A DNA stretch of 53,959 nucleotides from DASUZB01 sp036377075. GTDB taxonomy: Bacteria > Actinomycetota > CALGFH01. Position 1 is the first letter of the stretch, and every line of letters begins with the position of its first letter. Of the stretch, positions 28,378 through 36,246 are shown one piece after another. The stretch covers positions 1 to 53,959 of the forward strand of contig DASUZB010000147.1 in the NCBI GenBank assembly GCA_036377075.1. Direction: 5' to 3'. A program made the position numbers and the translations under genes. The notes below the pieces were generated by a model. It worked only from the letters and a program-made list of their open reading frames with translations, made no database searches and had not been told where the DNA came from.

Positions 28378-29370
28378 TCAGCGGCGCGCCGAGTCCGTCT
28401 CCTCGGGGACGGGCGGTGGCGCCGTCGCGGCCTCGGCTGGCGCCGGCTTGCGCACCCCGAGCAGGGCGAGCAGGCCCCAGGCGACGTCGCCGAGGGTGAT
28501 CAGCAGGCGCGAGACCAGCGCGATCACGGTCGCCTGGGCGGTCGGCAGGGTGGCGCCGAACAGCAGGATGAAGGCGGCCTCGCGCGGGCCGGCGCCGGCG
28601 GGGAGGATGCCGACCAGGAAGCCGATCGACCAGGAGGCGGCGAACACGCCCGTGGACCTGAGGTAGAGGTCGAAGGCGTTGGCGCTGCCGAGGTCGAGCG
28701 CGAGCGCCCAGGTGTGCACGCCGAACAGCGCCCACATCGGCAGGCACCAGAACGCCGCGGTGGCGATGCCCCGCATGGTCAGCGGGCGCGGCATGGGCTC
28801 GCGCCGCGCCAGGCGCAGGGCCAGCCCGAGGGCGCGGTTGAGGATCGCCGGGTGCATCGCGGCGAGGGCGAGCGGCAGCGCGGCCAGCGTCCACCAGTAG
28901 TGGCCGAACGCCTCGCCGCCGAGGAACGGCACGGTGGCCGCGGCGAGCACCAGCCCGGTGCCGAGCACCAGCAGCATGAACACGGCCGCGGAAGCGGCCG
29001 AGGCGCGCTTGGGCACGCGGTACTCGTCGCCGAGCCGCATCTGCGTGAGGATCGGCCAGAGCTTGCCGGGCAGGTACTTGCCGAGCTGGCCGATGAAGAA
29101 GATGCGCATCCCGCCGCCGAGCGGCACCCGCGAGCCGAAGTCGGCCAGCACCGCCCTCCAGCACAGGAAGCTGCACCAGACGGCGCCGAACACGGCGGCC
29201 ATCGAGAGCCCGCCGGCCCGCCACGACAGCCGGCCGGCGTAGTGGCGCACGTCGCCCCAGCGCTTGGCGACCGCGTAGGCGATGAACACCACGAAGGCGG
29301 CGACCACCAGCGCGTTGAAGGCGGTGCGCAGGGGTCGGCGCCGCCGCGGCGCGAGGCTCGGCGCGCTCAC
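28378..29370 (-). CDS. Flippase-like integral membrane protein (UPF0104/LPG synthase membrane domain family)
   Basis: The 330-residue protein has about eight helices. FIGQLGKYLPGKLWPILTQM is the conserved G-K-Y-(L/I)-P-G-x-x-W loop of the family, and ILPAGAGPREAAFILLFG carries the Pro-Gly/Arg-Glu signature. Relatives include the membrane half of lysyl-PG synthases and candidates for lipid-linked sugar transport in glycan clusters. GTG 29370 overlaps the stop of the AMP-ligase gene (GTGA), so both are coupled. The position between glycosyltransferases and LytR-CpsA-Psr supports a role in envelope glycan export or lipid-carrier handling, which is inference. Confidence 0.85.
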   Translation of the reverse strand: MSAPSLAPRRRRPLRTAFNALVVAAFVVFIAYAVAKRWGDVRHYAGRLSWRAGGLSMAAVFGAVWCSFLCWRAVLADFGSRVPLGGGMRIFFIGQLGKYLPGKLWPILTQMRLGDEYRVPKRASAASAAVFMLLVLGTGLVLAAATVPFLGGEAFGHYWWTLAALPLALAAMHPAILNRALGLALRLARREPMPRPLTMRGIATAAFWCLPMWALFGVHTWALALDLGSANAFDLYLRSTGVFAASWSIGFLVGILPAGAGPREAAFILLFGATLPTAQATVIALVSRLLITLGDVAWGLLALLGVRKPAPAEAATAPPPVPEETDSARR

Positions 29371-30407
29371 CGGCCAGCCTCCGCGAGGCGCGGCGGGGTG
29401 GGGGACAGCGGCAGCGGGAAGCGCTCCGCCCAGGCCGCCGCGAGCGCCTCCGGCGCCGGGTCGGGCGCGCAGGCGACCGTGCGCAGCCGCCCCAGGTCGA
29501 GGCCGGCCGGGTCCGTCCCGGCGTCGAGGAGCGCCTGCGCCTGCTCGCGCTGGAGCAGGACGACGGTGACCCGCTCGTCGGCCACCCGCTTCCAGAACCC
29601 GCCCGGCTCCCAGCCGTGGCTCAGCACCGCGCCGCCGCCGGCCGCGAACGGCGCCACCAGCCCGGCCGCCAGGGCGCCGCGGTGGTAGGTGGGGAGGCCG
29701 CTGAGCAGCCGGTCGCCGTCGTCCAGGCGCAGCCAGGCGGCCGCCGTCCCGGCGGTCGCGAGCAGCTCGCCCTGGGTCGGGCCGCCACCCGGCCCGGTGC
29801 CGGCCAGGGCCTCGCTGTCGGGCCCGCCGGCCGCCTCGAACAGGTCGCCCATGCCGAGGACCACGCTGCCGAAGTCGAGGGCGGTGGCGGGGTCGGCGTT
29901 GGCCCGACCGAGCAGCCCGCCGCCGACCGCCACCAGCGCCGGCCTTCCCCGCGACGGACCGAGCGCGGCGGCCACGCCGGCGACGCGCTCGTCGGCGACG
30001 AAGGCGGCGGCCGCGCCGCCGTCGCGGAGCCGCGCGGCGGCCTGCTCGGCGGGCAGCGCGGGGTCGAGCGGCAGCAGGCCGATGCCGGCGCGCCAGCACG
30101 CGAACGAAATCGCCACGGCCCGCCAGGTGTTGCCTACCAAGACGGCGACGCGCGCGCCCTCGGCGATGCCCAGCTCCTCGACCAGGAGGTTCGCGACCTT
30201 GGCGGTCCAGTTCTCGAACGTCCGGTACGACAGCTCGACCCGCTCGCCGCGCTCGTCGTCGTAATGGGTCAGGAAGGGCTTGTCGCCGTAGCGCCCCATC
30301 TGGCGTTCGATCAGGGCGCCGAAGCCGGCGGCCGCGAAGGACCGGCGCTGGGTGGACCCCGCCGGTCGCGCTTGGGGAAGCTGGTCAGCCTGCAAGGTCG
30401 CGAACAC
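29367..30407 (-). CDS. Short AMP-dependent synthetase/ligase-like protein (TIGR03089-like)
   Basis: The 346-residue product covers only the N-terminal part of an acyl-CoA synthetase-type enzyme. The segment LTHYDDERGERVELSYRTFE followed by NWTAKVANLLVEEL resembles the short actinobacterial family TIGR03089, found near LytR-CpsA-Psr and rhamnose genes as here. The usual phosphate-binding loop (TSGTTGxPK) is replaced by LLATAGTAAAWLRL, and the C-terminal lid domain is missing, so adenylation is doubtful. GTG 30407 is used; the conserved part begins near residue 30, so a later start is possible. It is coupled to the flippase-like gene and divergent from LytR-CpsA-Psr. Confidence 0.78.
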   Translation of the reverse strand: MFATLQADQLPQARPAGSTQRRSFAAAGFGALIERQMGRYGDKPFLTHYDDERGERVELSYRTFENWTAKVANLLVEELGIAEGARVAVLVGNTWRAVAISFACWRAGIGLLPLDPALPAEQAAARLRDGGAAAAFVADERVAGVAAALGPSRGRPALVAVGGGLLGRANADPATALDFGSVVLGMGDLFEAAGGPDSEALAGTGPGGGPTQGELLATAGTAAAWLRLDDGDRLLSGLPTYHRGALAAGLVAPFAAGGGAVLSHGWEPGGFWKRVADERVTVVLLQREQAQALLDAGTDPAGLDLGRLRTVACAPDPAPEALAAAWAERFPLPLSPTPPRLAEAGR

Positions 30408-30602
30408 CTACCTGCTCGGGAGCGAAGATGATTCGAGAGGAGGTTGGGAAGCTATCTCCCCTCTGTCTCGCCAACATATCGGTTGCGTCGGGTTCGGGTT
30501 CGAACCCAGGGGAGCATGCTACGCTCAGGCCCTTGTCCAGAGTTCCGTGAGCGGTGCACCCCGCGCTTCGACGTCACCGCCCCGACTCGGGAGACCTCGC
30601 CG

Positions 30603-32081
30603 GTGAACCACGAAAGGACGTCCACCTTGCGCCCACGCCGGGCAGTCCCGGTGCGTGAGGACCCGTTGTCACCGGTGCCCGAGGACGACGTCTGGGGGAT
30701 CCGCCAACCGTCCGGGATGCCGCCCTCGCGCCCGGCGCGGCGCGACTGGTCGCCCCGTAGCCGCGTCCGGCGCCGCCGCAAGATCCTGAAGTGGACCGCC
30801 CTGGTCCTGGCCGCCAGCATGGTGGTCGCGGCCGTGGTGGTCTTCTCCGGTTACCGCTACACCAACGGGCTGCTCGACAAGGGCCGCACCCAGGTCGGCG
30901 GGCTGACCCAGGCCGGGGCGGGGCAGCCGTTCAACATCCTGTTGGTGGGCTCGGACTCGCGGGTCGGGCTGAGCGAACAGGACAAGCACCACCTGGCCGT
31001 CGGCGAGGCGGCCGGGCAGCGCACCGACACGATCATCGTGGTCCACGTCAGCCCGCGGAACCGCAAGGTCGCCATGATCTCCATCCCGCGCGACCTGAAG
31101 GTCAACATCAACGGCCGCACCGCCAAGGTCAACTCGGCCTACGCGGGCGGCCCGGCGCTGATGGTGCGCACCGTGCAGCAGGTCACCGGCCTGCCCATCC
31201 ACCACTACGTGGAGATCAACTTCGCGGCCTTCTCCAAGCTGGTCGACGCGGTCGGCGGCGTGCGGGTCTGCAACCCGACGCCGAGGAACTGGGACGACCG
31301 CTTCGCCAACCTGCACCTGCCCGCCAAGACCTGCCGCGTGGCCAGCGGCGCCGGTGCGCTCGCCTACGTGCGCGCCCGCCACATCGACAGCGACTTCGGC
31401 CGCATCGGCCGGCAGCAGGCGTTCATGCGCGCCCTGATGGCCAAGATCGCCAACAAGGGCAACCTGATCAACATCCCCAAGATGCTGAGCCTGGCCAACA
31501 TCGTCTCCAGCAACATCACCACCGACCAGTACTTCAGCACCGGCACCGCGCTCAACGTGGCCAAGCGCATGGGCTCGCTCTCGTCGAGCTCGATCGACAT
31601 GCGTACCTTCCCGAGCTTCCCCAACGGCCCCTCGTTCGTGGAGGAGGCGCCGGAGGCGCCGATCCTGATGCGGGCGCTGCAGCAGGACGCGTCGGTGCTG
31701 CCTCCGCTCGGCCTCTCCGGGCAGGACGGCCCCACCCTGCGCGGCCTGCGGCTCTGGGTGCTGAACGGCACCACCACCCAGGGCGCGGCCAGGCGGGCGG
31801 CCCAGGGCCTGACGGCGTACGGCATGAACGTGGTCAACGTCGCCAACGCCTCCACCCCGACCGGCAATGCCTCCTACCTGTTCTACCCGACCTCCAAGGC
31901 CAAGGAGGCGCAGCTCCTCGGCGCCCTGCTCGGCCCGCAGGTCAAGGTGGTGCAGGCCGCCCCCGCCTCGACCGCCGCCGTCAAGCGCGTGCTGGTGCTG
32001 ACCGTCGGCTCCAACTTCCAGCCGGTGGGCCCGCCCGGCTTCGTCCCGAGCGCGCAGGCGACCGCGACCAGCACGCCGTGA
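30603..32081 (+). CDS. LytR-CpsA-Psr (LCP) family cell-wall glycan ligase with LytR_C domain
   Basis: The 492-residue protein has a basic cytoplasmic tail, a membrane helix near residues 62-85 (ILKWTALVLAASMVVAAVVV) and an external LCP domain. Conserved elements are VGSDSR, RTDTIIVVHVSP, SIPRDLKVNI, VGGVRVCNPTP and YVRARHIDSDFGRIGRQQAF. A C-terminal LytR_C domain (LWVLNGTTTQGAARRAAQGL) follows. LCP enzymes transfer lipid-linked glycans to peptidoglycan. GTG 30603 has GGGAGA upstream; TTG 30627, behind AAAGGA, is a credible alternative start. The stop overlaps the start of the nucleotidylyltransferase gene. The 195-bp gap upstream holds a GGGTTCGAACCC palindrome but no clear promoter. Confidence 0.93.
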   Translation: MNHERTSTLRPRRAVPVREDPLSPVPEDDVWGIRQPSGMPPSRPARRDWSPRSRVRRRRKILKWTALVLAASMVVAAVVVFSGYRYTNGLLDKGRTQVGGLTQAGAGQPFNILLVGSDSRVGLSEQDKHHLAVGEAAGQRTDTIIVVHVSPRNRKVAMISIPRDLKVNINGRTAKVNSAYAGGPALMVRTVQQVTGLPIHHYVEINFAAFSKLVDAVGGVRVCNPTPRNWDDRFANLHLPAKTCRVASGAGALAYVRARHIDSDFGRIGRQQAFMRALMAKIANKGNLINIPKMLSLANIVSSNITTDQYFSTGTALNVAKRMGSLSSSSIDMRTFPSFPNGPSFVEEAPEAPILMRALQQDASVLPPLGLSGQDGPTLRGLRLWVLNGTTTQGAARRAAQGLTAYGMNVVNVANASTPTGNASYLFYPTSKAKEAQLLGALLGPQVKVVQAAPASTAAVKRVLVLTVGSNFQPVGPPGFVPSAQATATSTP

Positions 32082-33148
32082 AGGCGCTCGTCCTGGCCGG
32101 GGGCTCCGGCACCCGGCTGCGCCCGATCACCCACACCAGCGCCAAGCAGCTCGTCCCGGTCGGCAACAAGCCGATCCTGCACTTCGTGCTGGAGTCGCTG
32201 GTGACCGCGGGCGTGGTCGACGTCGGCATGATCGTGGGCGACACCGCCGCCGAGATCCAGGCGAGCGTGGGCGACGGCGGGGACTGGGGGGCCGACGTCA
32301 CCTACATCCGCCAGGAGGCGCCCCTGGGCCTGGCCCATGCCGTGCGCACCGCCGAGCAGTTCCTCGGCGACGACGACTTCGTCGTCTACCTTGGCGACAA
32401 CCTGATCCTGGACGGCATCAAGCCGCTGGTCGAGGAGTTCCGCGCCGAGCGGCCGAACTCGCAGATCCTGCTCACCCGGGTGCCGGAGCCCGAGCGCTTC
32501 GGCGTCGCCGAGCTGGGCGCCGACGGCCGGGTGGTGCGCCTGGTCGAGAAGCCGAAGCGGCCGAAGTCGGACCTCGCCCTGGTCGGCGTGTACATGTTCG
32601 ACCGCCACGTGCACGAGGCGACCCACGCGATCAAGCCGTCCGAGCGCGGCGAGCTGGAGATCACCGACGCCATCCAGTGGCTGATCGACAACGGCTACGA
32701 CGTCCGCCCGCACCTGATCACCGGGTGGTGGAAGGACACCGGGCGGCTGGAGGACCTGCTGGAGGCGAACCGGCAGGTGCTCGACGAGCTGGTGGCGGAG
32801 AACCGCGGCTCGATCGACGCCGAGTCCCGCATCGAGGGCAAGGTCGTGATCCAGGCCGGCGCGGTGGTCGAGCGCTCCACCATCCGCGGCCCGGCGATCA
32901 TCGGCGAGCGGACCCGCATCGTCGACTCCTACGTCGGGCCGTTCACCTCGATCTACTTCGACTGCCTGATCGACTCGGCGGAGATCGAGAACTCGGTGGT
33001 GCTCGAGCAGTCGGTCATCCGCGACCTGCGCCGCATCGAGTCGAGCCTGATCGGCAAGAACGTCGAGGTCGGCCGCTCCGGCGAGCGGCCCCGCGCCTAC
33101 CGGCTGATGCTCGGCGACCACTCCCGCGTCGGCGTGATCACCGAGTGA
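32078..33148 (+). CDS. Glucose-1-phosphate thymidylyltransferase (long RmlA/StrD-type)
   Basis: The 356-residue protein opens KALVLAGGSGTRLRPITHTS, the nucleotidyltransferase loop, with KQLVPVGNKPI next and GDNLI as metal site; FGVAELGADGRVVRLVEKP is the sugar-binding region. The C-terminal third is a left-handed beta-helix (IEGKVVIQAGAVVERSTIRG...). It makes dTDP-glucose, the entry to dTDP-rhamnose, which fits the RmlD gene at 37000. GTG 32078 overlaps the LCP stop by four bases. UDP-sugar specificity cannot be excluded. Confidence 0.9.
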   Translation: MKALVLAGGSGTRLRPITHTSAKQLVPVGNKPILHFVLESLVTAGVVDVGMIVGDTAAEIQASVGDGGDWGADVTYIRQEAPLGLAHAVRTAEQFLGDDDFVVYLGDNLILDGIKPLVEEFRAERPNSQILLTRVPEPERFGVAELGADGRVVRLVEKPKRPKSDLALVGVYMFDRHVHEATHAIKPSERGELEITDAIQWLIDNGYDVRPHLITGWWKDTGRLEDLLEANRQVLDELVAENRGSIDAESRIEGKVVIQAGAVVERSTIRGPAIIGERTRIVDSYVGPFTSIYFDCLIDSAEIENSVVLEQSVIRDLRRIESSLIGKNVEVGRSGERPRAYRLMLGDHSRVGVITE

Positions 33149-33153
33149 GCGAA

Positions 33154-33183
33154 CGCCCGGCCGCCCACTGCGGCGGCCGGGCG
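33154..33183. terminator. Bidirectional hairpin between convergent genes
   Basis: A perfect 12-bp stem (33154-33165 with 33172-33183) encloses a 6-base loop, five bases after the nucleotidylyltransferase stop and 15 bases before the end of the convergent LPMTG gene. It can serve both strands. No T-run is present. Confidence 0.78.
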
Positions 33184-33197
33184 CGTCGGCCGGCCGG

Positions 33198-33689
33198 TTA
33201 CGGCGTGGCCCTGGCGGGCAGGCGCCGGCTGAACCACAGGGCGGCGGCACCGGCGAGCAGCAGCAGGGCACCGAACAGCAGCTGCCACTGCACGTTCGAG
33301 CTGCCGGTCATGGGCAGCGGCCCGCAGTTGGCGACGGCCGTGTCCTTGGCCTGCATCGTCAGCGTCTCGCCCTTCTTGGTCCAGATGCTCACGTCGACGG
33401 TGTGCACGCTGCGCAGGTTGGCGTGGAGGTAGTGGTTCACCACGCCGCTGGCGTTGGACTCGACCGGGGTGGGCTTGCCCCCCATGTTCAGCACCTTGCC
33501 ATCCATCAGGTTGCGGGCCAGCAGCAGGAGCTGGGAGTTGGCCGGCATGCCCTCGGCCACCACCCCGACGCCACCGCAGTTGGTGGACGAGACCCGCAGG
33601 TCCTTGGGGGCGGAGGCGGCGGCAGGCAGCGCCAGGCCGAGCGTGAGCCCGACGGCGAGAACGGTGACGGTCGTAAGGGTGCGTCGCAT
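33198..33689 (-). CDS. Secreted protein with LPMTG sortase signal
   Basis: The 163-residue protein has a signal peptide (MRRTLTTVTVLAVGLTLGLA, cleavage near ASA) and a short external domain with two cysteines (STNCGGVGVV, AVANCGPLPM). A C-terminal sorting signal follows: LPMTG, a hydrophobic stretch WQLLFGALLLLAGAAALWF, and a basic tail RRLPARATP. A sortase would anchor it to the wall; no sortase is in the window. The start is set by GGGGAGG 9 bases upstream. It follows the receiver-like membrane protein gene by 6 bases and is probably in the same operon. The domain is not recognised. Confidence 0.85.
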   Translation of the reverse strand: MRRTLTTVTVLAVGLTLGLALPAAASAPKDLRVSSTNCGGVGVVAEGMPANSQLLLLARNLMDGKVLNMGGKPTPVESNASGVVNHYLHANLRSVHTVDVSIWTKKGETLTMQAKDTAVANCGPLPMTGSSNVQWQLLFGALLLLAGAAALWFSRRLPARATP

Positions 33690-33695
33690 AGGGTC

Positions 33696-35018
33696 TTACC
33701 TCCCCGTGGTCCTGCAGGCACGCGCGTTGGCGCCGTACTCCTGGATGGACTTGGACAGCCGCTCGTCGCGGATCTTGGCGACCAGGTAAGAGATGACCTG
33801 GTCGGCGTTGTCCATGGCGGCCGTGCACGCCGCCGGCGGCGGCGCGGTGCGGACCGTAGCCGGCTGCCGTGGCGTTGCCGGCGTACTCGCCGGCTGTGCC
33901 GGCTCGGGGGAGATGGCCCTACCGATGACGACGCCGACCAGCAGCAGTACCAGGCCGGCGACGATGTTGGCGAGAATCAGGCGGCGCCGCTGGCGCGCCC
34001 GCTTGGTCTCCTCGGCTTCCAACCACTGTTGCAGTGCGACCGCCTCGGCCATGGCCACGCCGGCCTGCACCGGCAGCGGCGGCACCGACGGTTCCTCCTC
34101 GGCCGGGAGGTCTTCCAGCGGCGTGGGCTGCCCAGCCGCCGCCTCCGTGCCCTCGCCGGTCTCGGCGAGCACGAGCTCCTCGAGCTCCGCGACGAGCGCC
34201 TCGTCGACCTCGGGCGCAGCCTCGGCGTCCTCCTCGACGCCGGTCGCGTCCTGCTCGGCGGCGGCTGCGGCGGCCTCGTCGTCCGTGGCCTCGCCGCCGT
34301 CCGCCGCCTCGCCGTCCGCCGTGGCGGGTTCGGCCTCCTCGGCGGTGACCCCTGCTTCCGCTTCCTCCTCCATGGCGAACTCGACCGTCGCCGGCTCGTC
34401 GTCGACCTCGGTCGCCACCTCGGCCTCCCCGGTTCCGTCGGCCTCCTCGGGCACCGGTTCCGGCGCGACGGCCGCCGCCTGGTCGGCGGTCGGCTCCGCA
34501 GGGATCGGTTCCTCGGCGACGGGTTCCTCGGCGACCGGCTCGGGCGCTGCCTCCGCTGCGCGCGGTGGCGGCGCCGTGGGCCTGTCCGCGGTGGGGGGCA
34601 TGGTCGCCAAGGGGAAGGCCGGCGGCCCCTGGTGGCGGTTCCAGCGGAACCTGCGACGGTACGTCGCGGCGCGCTCGGCGACCGACGTCTCCTGTGGCTC
34701 CTGGACACCGGCGATCAGGTCGGCGACCTGGAAGGGGCGGACGAGGAAGCGCCGCTTCGCATCGGGCGGCCAGCCGCTGGTGTCCCTGGCATCGTCGACC
34801 GGCACCACCACGCGGCCCTCGTACCGCTGGCGCAGCTCCTCGTAGGCGTCCCGGCGGGAATCGGCGGGGAGGTCGAGCACCACCGCGTCGATCTCCGCCT
34901 CGTGCCGGCCAGGGACCTTCGTGGCCGAGTCGAGCATGGTGACCTGCTCGGGTGCTGAGAGCGCCATCGTCAAGATCGCTCCGAGCCGGCGGTCGCGCGA
35001 AATCAGCACCACGTTCAT
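33696..35018 (-). CDS. Membrane-anchored receiver-like protein with long acidic linker (novel architecture)
   Basis: The 440-residue protein is not a known family as a whole. Residues 1-110 look like a response-regulator receiver fold: VVLISRDRRLGAILTMAL, then DAVVLDLPADSRRDAYEELR, and FLVRPFQVADLIAGV, where the usual lysine before Pro is arginine. Residues about 140-340 are Ala/Glu/Pro-rich and strongly acidic. A membrane helix (LILANIVAGLVLLLVGVVIG) follows basic KRARQRRR. The last 60 residues, outside, hold CTAAMDNADQVISYLVAKIR and a second cysteine. So a cytoplasmic receiver-like head is tethered to a small external helical domain. GGAGGGGGGG precedes the ATG. A near-consensus promoter lies about 110 bases upstream. 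Confidence 0.7.
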   Translation of the reverse strand: MNVVLISRDRRLGAILTMALSAPEQVTMLDSATKVPGRHEAEIDAVVLDLPADSRRDAYEELRQRYEGRVVVPVDDARDTSGWPPDAKRRFLVRPFQVADLIAGVQEPQETSVAERAATYRRRFRWNRHQGPPAFPLATMPPTADRPTAPPPRAAEAAPEPVAEEPVAEEPIPAEPTADQAAAVAPEPVPEEADGTGEAEVATEVDDEPATVEFAMEEEAEAGVTAEEAEPATADGEAADGGEATDDEAAAAAAEQDATGVEEDAEAAPEVDEALVAELEELVLAETGEGTEAAAGQPTPLEDLPAEEEPSVPPLPVQAGVAMAEAVALQQWLEAEETKRARQRRRLILANIVAGLVLLLVGVVIGRAISPEPAQPASTPATPRQPATVRTAPPPAACTAAMDNADQVISYLVAKIRDERLSKSIQEYGANARACRTTGR

Positions 35019-35325
35019 GGCCGCCCCCCCTCCGTGAACCGCGGCCCGTGAATCACCGTGTCGTGCTCGTCCGGCGCGGTCCTGTGGCTCCAGATTCCGG
35101 ACCGGTGGAACCAGACACTGGCGCAGAATTTGTATTCGCGCTGGATGGCGGTGTCAACCAATAGGTGCAGTATTGCCACTCAGTCGTCCGACATTGCGGT
35201 TGAGTCGCTCGTTATCCAGCGTCACGCAATTGCGGAACGATTCACGTGTCCGACGCGGGCAGGCTGAAGTGGGCGGGCCAGCCGAACGACGTGCAGGGCT
35301 CGACCGCCTACAAGCGGCCGTATCG
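35019..35325. other. Intergenic region with lower G+C and a minus-strand promoter
   Basis: No supported gene. The part from about 35095 to 35250 is visibly richer in A and T than its surroundings. It contains the promoter at 35129-35157 and, just after the predicted start site on the minus strand, an imperfect hairpin (GGTTCCA with TGGAGCC). The right part carries only short unrelated frames. Confidence 0.6.
35129..35157 (-). promoter_or_regulatory. Near-consensus sigma-70-type promoter
   Basis: On the minus strand a perfect -35 TTGACA (35157-35152) is followed after 17 bases by TACAAA (35134-35129). Transcription would start near 35122 and read the receiver-like protein and LPMTG genes after a leader of about 100 bases. 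This is the best promoter match in the window. Confidence 0.7.
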
Positions 35326-35883
35326 CTAGATCGTGCCGGTCCTGGTGGCGCTCGTGGCCAGGGGCAGCTGGGGCTGGCGCGCTCCAGCCAATCCGCCCGG
35401 CCACCGCGGCGACCAGGCATGCACGCTGGCGGCGGGCGCACCGCCGGCCGCCGCGAGCCGGTGGACGTGACCGGGCGCGAAGGCCGTGGTCGAGCCGGCG
35501 CGGAAGGTGGTGCGCCGGCAGGTCGTCCAGATGGTGGCGTCGAGGCAGTCTTCCACCAGCGCGCCGTCGAGGACGGTCAGCGCGACCGCGGCGCCGCCGT
35601 GGTCGTGGGCGCGGGTCACCGCGCCAGGCGCCCACGTCACCAGCCACAGCTCCAGTTCGGCGGTCCAGGCGAGCCGGGTGCGGCCTGGCGCGGCGCCGAG
35701 CAGCGGCCGCCAGCGCGGCGCGCTCGCGGCCAGGCGCCGGGCCGCCTCGGCGAGCCGTGGCAGGTCGGTTGGCGGCAGCCCGGCTGACGTCGACGCCGTG
35801 GCGAGGGCGGTGAGTGTTCCGTCGCCGCCGAGCGCGGGGTGCAGCCCGGGGCGTGACGGCAAGGCAAGGTCGTACGAGGTCAA
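35326..35883 (-). CDS. Cysteine dioxygenase-like cupin protein
   Basis: The 185-residue cupin has WLVTWAPGAVTRAHDHGGAA with the His-x-His metal ligands near residue 92-94, VLDGALVEDCLDA, and a third histidine in PGHVHRLAA. This pattern matches cysteine dioxygenase type I family proteins, which oxidise cysteine or another thiol acid with Fe(II) and O2. Composition is Ala/Arg-rich and the C-terminal 25 residues look unconserved. No clear ribosome-binding site is seen before ATG 35883. It stands alone between the envelope genes. Confidence 0.75.
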   Translation of the reverse strand: MTSYDLALPSRPGLHPALGGDGTLTALATASTSAGLPPTDLPRLAEAARRLAASAPRWRPLLGAAPGRTRLAWTAELELWLVTWAPGAVTRAHDHGGAAVALTVLDGALVEDCLDATIWTTCRRTTFRAGSTTAFAPGHVHRLAAAGGAPAASVHAWSPRWPGGLAGARQPQLPLATSATRTGTI

Positions 35884-36246
35884 GACGTGGTCCTCCGGTG
35901 GTGAACGGGCGCTGCTCGGGGCGGTTGCCGGGCCCGAGCGGCCGGGTGGCTCAGCCGAGCCGAACCGGACGCCGGGCCCCCGGACACGAGCACCACAGCG
36001 CGCACCCGGTCGTGCGGGCGAACGCGTGCGGCCGCGTGGCGGCGTCCTGGAGGTCCATCCCGGGAAGGATCGGCGCCAGGCCGCCGCCTGTCAACCGGCA
36101 GGCCGACGCCCGTGCCGGACGGTGGCTCGGCCGGAACAGGCCGATCGCGGCGGTCCCTCTGCTCCGCGCATTGCTGCGCTGAAAAAGCGATACGATCCAA
36201 TGCGCCTGGCGGTGCGGTCGCCCGGTTGAAGGAAATCGGGAGCAAG
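35884..36246. other. Intergenic region before the acidic membrane protein gene
   Basis: No supported gene in these 363 bases; frames here are arginine/proline-rich and lack conserved segments. A possible -10 box TACGAT at 36191-36196 would give a leader of about 45 bases to the gene at 36247, whose ribosome-binding site is GGGAG just upstream. Confidence 0.5.

Noticed and set aside
30485..30510. GGTTCGAACCC stretch resembling a tRNA T-loop
   Set aside because: The flanks do not form a T-stem with five pairs and no acceptor or anticodon stem can be drawn on either strand. It is a simple palindrome.
34100..34560. Repetitive Ala/Glu codon stretch that could look like a tandem repeat or CRISPR-like array
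   Set aside because: It is low-complexity coding sequence of the acidic linker; no regular unit or spacers are present.
35019..35128. Possible riboswitch in the leader of the receiver-like protein gene
   Set aside because: One imperfect hairpin is visible, but no conserved riboswitch core could be matched by eye.
35884..36246. Short frames on both strands before the acidic membrane protein gene
   Set aside because: All are arginine/proline/alanine-rich, overlap one another and lack ribosome-binding sites or conserved segments.
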